A model generated the notes under the pieces. The model was not told the DNA's origin and searched no databases. It saw nothing but the letters and a program-made list of their open reading frames with translations. DNA of 64,000 nt from Alphaproteobacteria bacterium (GTDB taxonomy: Bacteria > Pseudomonadota > Alphaproteobacteria > RF32 > CAG-239), in NCBI GenBank assembly GCA_017528205.1, contig JAFXPE010000009.1, positions 1-64,000 on the forward strand, in the 5' to 3' direction. Position 1 is the stretch's first letter. Each line of letters starts with the position of its first letter. This document shows positions 62,401 to 64,000 of this stretch, piece by piece. The translations under genes and the position numbers were made by a program.

Positions 62401-63788
62401 AAGGGGCCGGTTTACGAATGGTGGCCGATGACATAACGCCGACAAGCGATGATAACGATGAAGGCGAAGAAGCGGCAACTGGCGTTATTAACTTGGCGGG
62501 CATTAAGTTGCTTTCTGATGCCGAGGAGGCGACAACCGAAATTTCGCTGTTTGCCGATGAGGCTTCTAAAGAGGCCTTAAAAGACCAGGTGACCGGCGAA
62601 ATCGAGGGCATCAGCTATTCGCCGATTTATAAATATAACGCCGAATATAGCGCCGAGGATGGTACGGTTACGTTTGCTCGCGCTGATGTCGAGCCGGAAG
62701 AACCGAAAGATCCGGAAGAACCGGTTACGCCTGAGGAGCCTGTCGAGCCGGTTGTTCCTGTTGAACCAACACCGGCACCGGAACCGATTGTTCCCGTAGA
62801 ACCGGAGCCGATTCCGGCACCGATTGCTCCCGTAGAGCCGGAGCCGATTCCGGCACCAAAACCGATTCCGGCACCGAAGCCTAGTGACTTCAATCCGGCG
62901 GTTTATTCTGCGGCAGTCAGCAACATTGTTACTGGATTTGTGCAATCGGCAGTCAGCGATACGGTGTTTGCGCAAACGCTTGCCAACGGAAACAGCATGG
63001 GGTTATCCGGAGGTGATGCGGCAAAAGTCGGAAACGCGTGGATTTCTTTGATGTCCTTCAATGATGATGTCGATATTCGGCATTTCGAAACCGTTGACGC
63101 TAAATTGATATCGGTTATCGGTGGTGTAAATTCGGATAAAATCGCTGTGGGCTACGGTAAAGCCTTGTGGGGAATTTATGCCGGTTATTTGAATGGTACG
63201 CAGAAATTTACCCTCAACAAAACCAAACAAAACGGCGGATTTGTCGGTCTTAATACCGGATACGAACAGGGCGGTTTTGTTGCCGGTGCTACCGCAAATG
63301 TCGGATTTATCGATAATGAAAATAAAAATCTTTTCGGCAAGGATAAATTTGACACTTATTGGACCGGTGTGAGCATCAAGAGCGGCTATAATCAGGCTTT
63401 GGGTTATGGCTTTGTGGTTCAGCCGAACATTCGTCTCGGTTATACTTATGTTAATACCGAAACTTATACAACAGCCGCGGGAGTCAGAATGAAAAACGAT
63501 GCGTTCCACCTGTGGGAAATGTCTCCGGGTATCGAGCTGAGCAAGACGTTTGCTGATACTTGGCGCGGTTATGCGCATGCCAAGTATGCGTTTGTGGCCA
63601 GAAGCGGCGGCGATGTTCAAGCCAACGACGTTATATTGCCGCACGTCAGCAATAAAAACTACGCGGAATACGGTTTGGGCGTGGAAAAAACTTTGAGCAA
63701 CAACTGGAAGCTCGGCGCGGTGGTAGATCGTCGTGACGGCGGACGCGAAGGTTGGAGTATCAAGTTTGACTTAAAATATGATTTTTAA
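59415..63788 (+). CDS. Large autotransporter (type V secretion)
   Basis: A 1457-residue protein from the ATG at 59415, where GAGGATACC gives a ribosome site; an earlier in-frame start lacks one. The signal peptide ends near residue 29 (AKATE). The passenger (about 30-1090) opens with five or six repeats of the type GNFIGN with nearby GGAIY, as in polymorphic outer-membrane or pectin-lyase-like beta-helix proteins, then long Glu/Asp-rich parts without repeats. A Pro/Glu/Val-rich linker (PEEPVTPEEPVEP, PEPIPAP repeats) covers about 1092-1160. The final 290 residues are an autotransporter barrel ending in FDLKYDF. The passenger would be surface-exposed or released, with adhesion as the likeliest role. 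Confidence 0.9.
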   Translation: MKTFSSPISYLILAAFSVALSNTAKATETDLYSFLNDSPNKSPNVTWSAEGVSAVDIGGGESLRYTWANTDAEHGIYASRQSSYPDNIVADFINLNTSCGLNENCDGGAIFAGYIYKNYTYYYYGTNIATITGNFIGNRGYKSLPDNYSGSHGVYGGAFYYWPEYDSSMETYMGSLTDINADFIGNVAESHNGFVSGGAIYVIGTDNLSIHGNFIGNGAIADYTTSAEGGALAGQGTIKEVIGNFVGNYVLSAGDAEGGAIYAAFRRGGIAALSGDFIGNYARTLGPEEDMWARGGAIYIDYDDSWDGEVYESRVRLVADGSDSPDNIYQQDVLFEGNYVQTGSSDEKKYEAIYNNGGTLEFEARNGGSFTFYDYINAPHRGAKINFIGDGTGVFNLYNNIVGAGALSIKNSYVINMINNEINHISGTSLSVEDTSTLNIDVDLAIGESDMIKVAKVEGAENLSIDKINLLDDMPENAEGLRIKYADKPTTGNLSAREQSTSNATYQIANDGQYILVSQTDKPGGYASFLADINNQGSERTYSFTSDENVGHILDSGKDSTGTLEGKEAEITIFGNNHSLNNTDEEITTAIRLSKDQSAEINDLTVSGFENGLFNAGGGIFTLNNVNLTDNQTALRNTNAQFKGESTISGGENALFVDAYKGNKFPLFSIYMDYNIMEMLADSGMESYEDIYELWPSLLAAEGLDTMLESHNVQTDDLDIHDISCAPTLFARFMAAEVGLPPTDETSEFDIVSKVLHQQQIEIEQEDYERFLSTMESVAQEHGAYAAITMLGYAVQGKIYYSYDEFIEALIAHELADEYTPDEIAELSAEDLEDFRNDFMEEFAERTAIEDAKYEQYNIPNPAEKFALAKPEATLSFAEDAVLNLNTKIDGEEVYGLTFEGAKNAVINLNSTIEKADFVLDGPVLKLSDESSNLATLNSFEAISGTLDTQNGVIREIVLPNFTVSGEIDLYVDADLANKKMDQIKVVQTAADEPEEGAGLRMVADDITPTSDDNDEGEEAATGVINLAGIKLLSDAEEATTEISLFADEASKEALKDQVTGEIEGISYSPIYKYNAEYSAEDGTVTFARADVEPEEPKDPEEPVTPEEPVEPVVPVEPTPAPEPIVPVEPEPIPAPIAPVEPEPIPAPKPIPAPKPSDFNPAVYSAAVSNIVTGFVQSAVSDTVFAQTLANGNSMGLSGGDAAKVGNAWISLMSFNDDVDIRHFETVDAKLISVIGGVNSDKIAVGYGKALWGIYAGYLNGTQKFTLNKTKQNGGFVGLNTGYEQGGFVAGATANVGFIDNENKNLFGKDKFDTYWTGVSIKSGYNQALGYGFVVQPNIRLGYTYVNTETYTTAAGVRMKNDAFHLWEMSPGIELSKTFADTWRGYAHAKYAFVARSGGDVQANDVILPHVSNKNYAEYGLGVEKTLSNNWKLGAVVDRRDGGREGWSIKFDLKYDF

Positions 63789-63807
63789 TCATGTTCGGTC
63801 AGCAAAG

Positions 63808-63835
63808 AAGCCTGCGTCATTCGCGGGCTTTTTTG
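63808..63835 (+). terminator. Rho-independent terminator
   Basis: AAGCCTGCG (63808-63816) pairs with CGCGGGCTT (63822-63830) with one G-T pair, followed by T residues. It ends the autotransporter transcript. Confidence 0.85.
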
Positions 63836-63876
63836 TTGGCATGCGTGTTTTTTATAAAATCGGGAGAAAGGCCTTA

Positions 63877-64000
63877 ATGTTTCCGAAAAAACTGTCGCAA
63901 TCTTCGGTGTTGCCGAACCCGAAACGGCAACTGACGTATATTTTGTCGGCAACCTTATGGAGCGGTTTAATCTCTAAAAAGCCGGTAAAAGAATTGTTGT
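63877..64000 (+). CDS. 5' fragment of an unknown gene, cut by the window edge
   Basis: An open frame of 41 codons from the ATG at 63877, preceded by AAAGG at a good distance. An in-frame ATG at 63841 lacks a site. The visible part starts MFPKKLSQSSVLPNPKRQ and has no recognisable motif. The frame runs off the window end. Confidence 0.45.
   Translation, partial: MFPKKLSQSSVLPNPKRQLTYILSATLWSGLISKKPVKELL

Noticed and set aside
1-64000. CRISPR array or prophage
   Set aside because: I saw no regularly spaced direct repeats and no phage structural, integrase or terminase genes.

Overview
The window looks like part of a chromosome from a Gram-negative, probably anaerobic and host- or gut-associated alphaproteobacterium. 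I would place it loosely among the uncultured Rhodospirillales/RF32-like gut lineages, by inference only. The support comes from an rpoH/prmC pair, an MlaC protein, an AapJ-type amino-acid binding protein, a large autotransporter, and genes for the radical-SAM maturase HydE ([FeFe] hydrogenase) and an RquA-like methyltransferase (rhodoquinone). Most genes have Shine-Dalgarno sequences, and several have clear TTGACA-17-TATAAT-like promoters. There is no prophage, CRISPR array or recognisable insertion sequence.

Layout. 1-4010 is an accessory edge: an AT-rich acyltransferase, then a lipoprotein and a beta-barrel protein that look like Bacteroidota proteins and lack Shine-Dalgarno sites. 4128-8360 is a complete RND efflux pair without an outer-membrane channel. 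8539-17648 holds small exported or membrane proteins, a zinc-dependent phospholipase C-like protein, a GNAT enzyme, a NADAR-domain protein, a zincin-like protein and a membrane protein plus glycosyltransferase pair. 17788-26015 is dominated by a 1850-residue protein that joins an M48-like metallopeptidase to an ABC1/UbiB-like kinase fold, followed by three uncharacterised genes. 26019-28473 is a leftward run: RecA/DnaB-like protein with a degenerate P-loop, P-loop kinase, unknown protein, GNAT.

lepA (28581-30398) is followed by the most unusual region, 30395-33634. It holds two tandem copies of one divergent arrangement. Each has an exported protein with a shared N-terminal FFVP motif and shared C-terminus on the minus strand, facing away from an exported HExxH protein on the plus strand. 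Both intergenic regions carry the same operator-like sequence. Next come a HAD phosphatase, cmk, a LuxR-type response regulator beside rquA, a lipoprotein, lysS, a divergent polysaccharide deacetylase, htpX and hydE. A repeat-rich stretch with tRNA-Arg(TCT) leads into an ankyrin protein, cysS and gltX.

48895-57263 holds an unusual ABC ATPase, mlaC, an aapJ-like gene, and a leftward asnS/unknown/rpoH/prmC cluster, then a glycine-zipper lipoprotein. 57413-58312 is a second Bacteroidota-like barrel, homologous to the one at 2249-3967. The window ends with a small membrane protein, a 1457-residue autotransporter and the start of another gene.

Across the window lie five copies or fragments of one dispersed palindromic element with GTCATTCTGAG-like ends. 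Two copies differ by compensating changes in a hairpin stem, so base pairing appears to be conserved.
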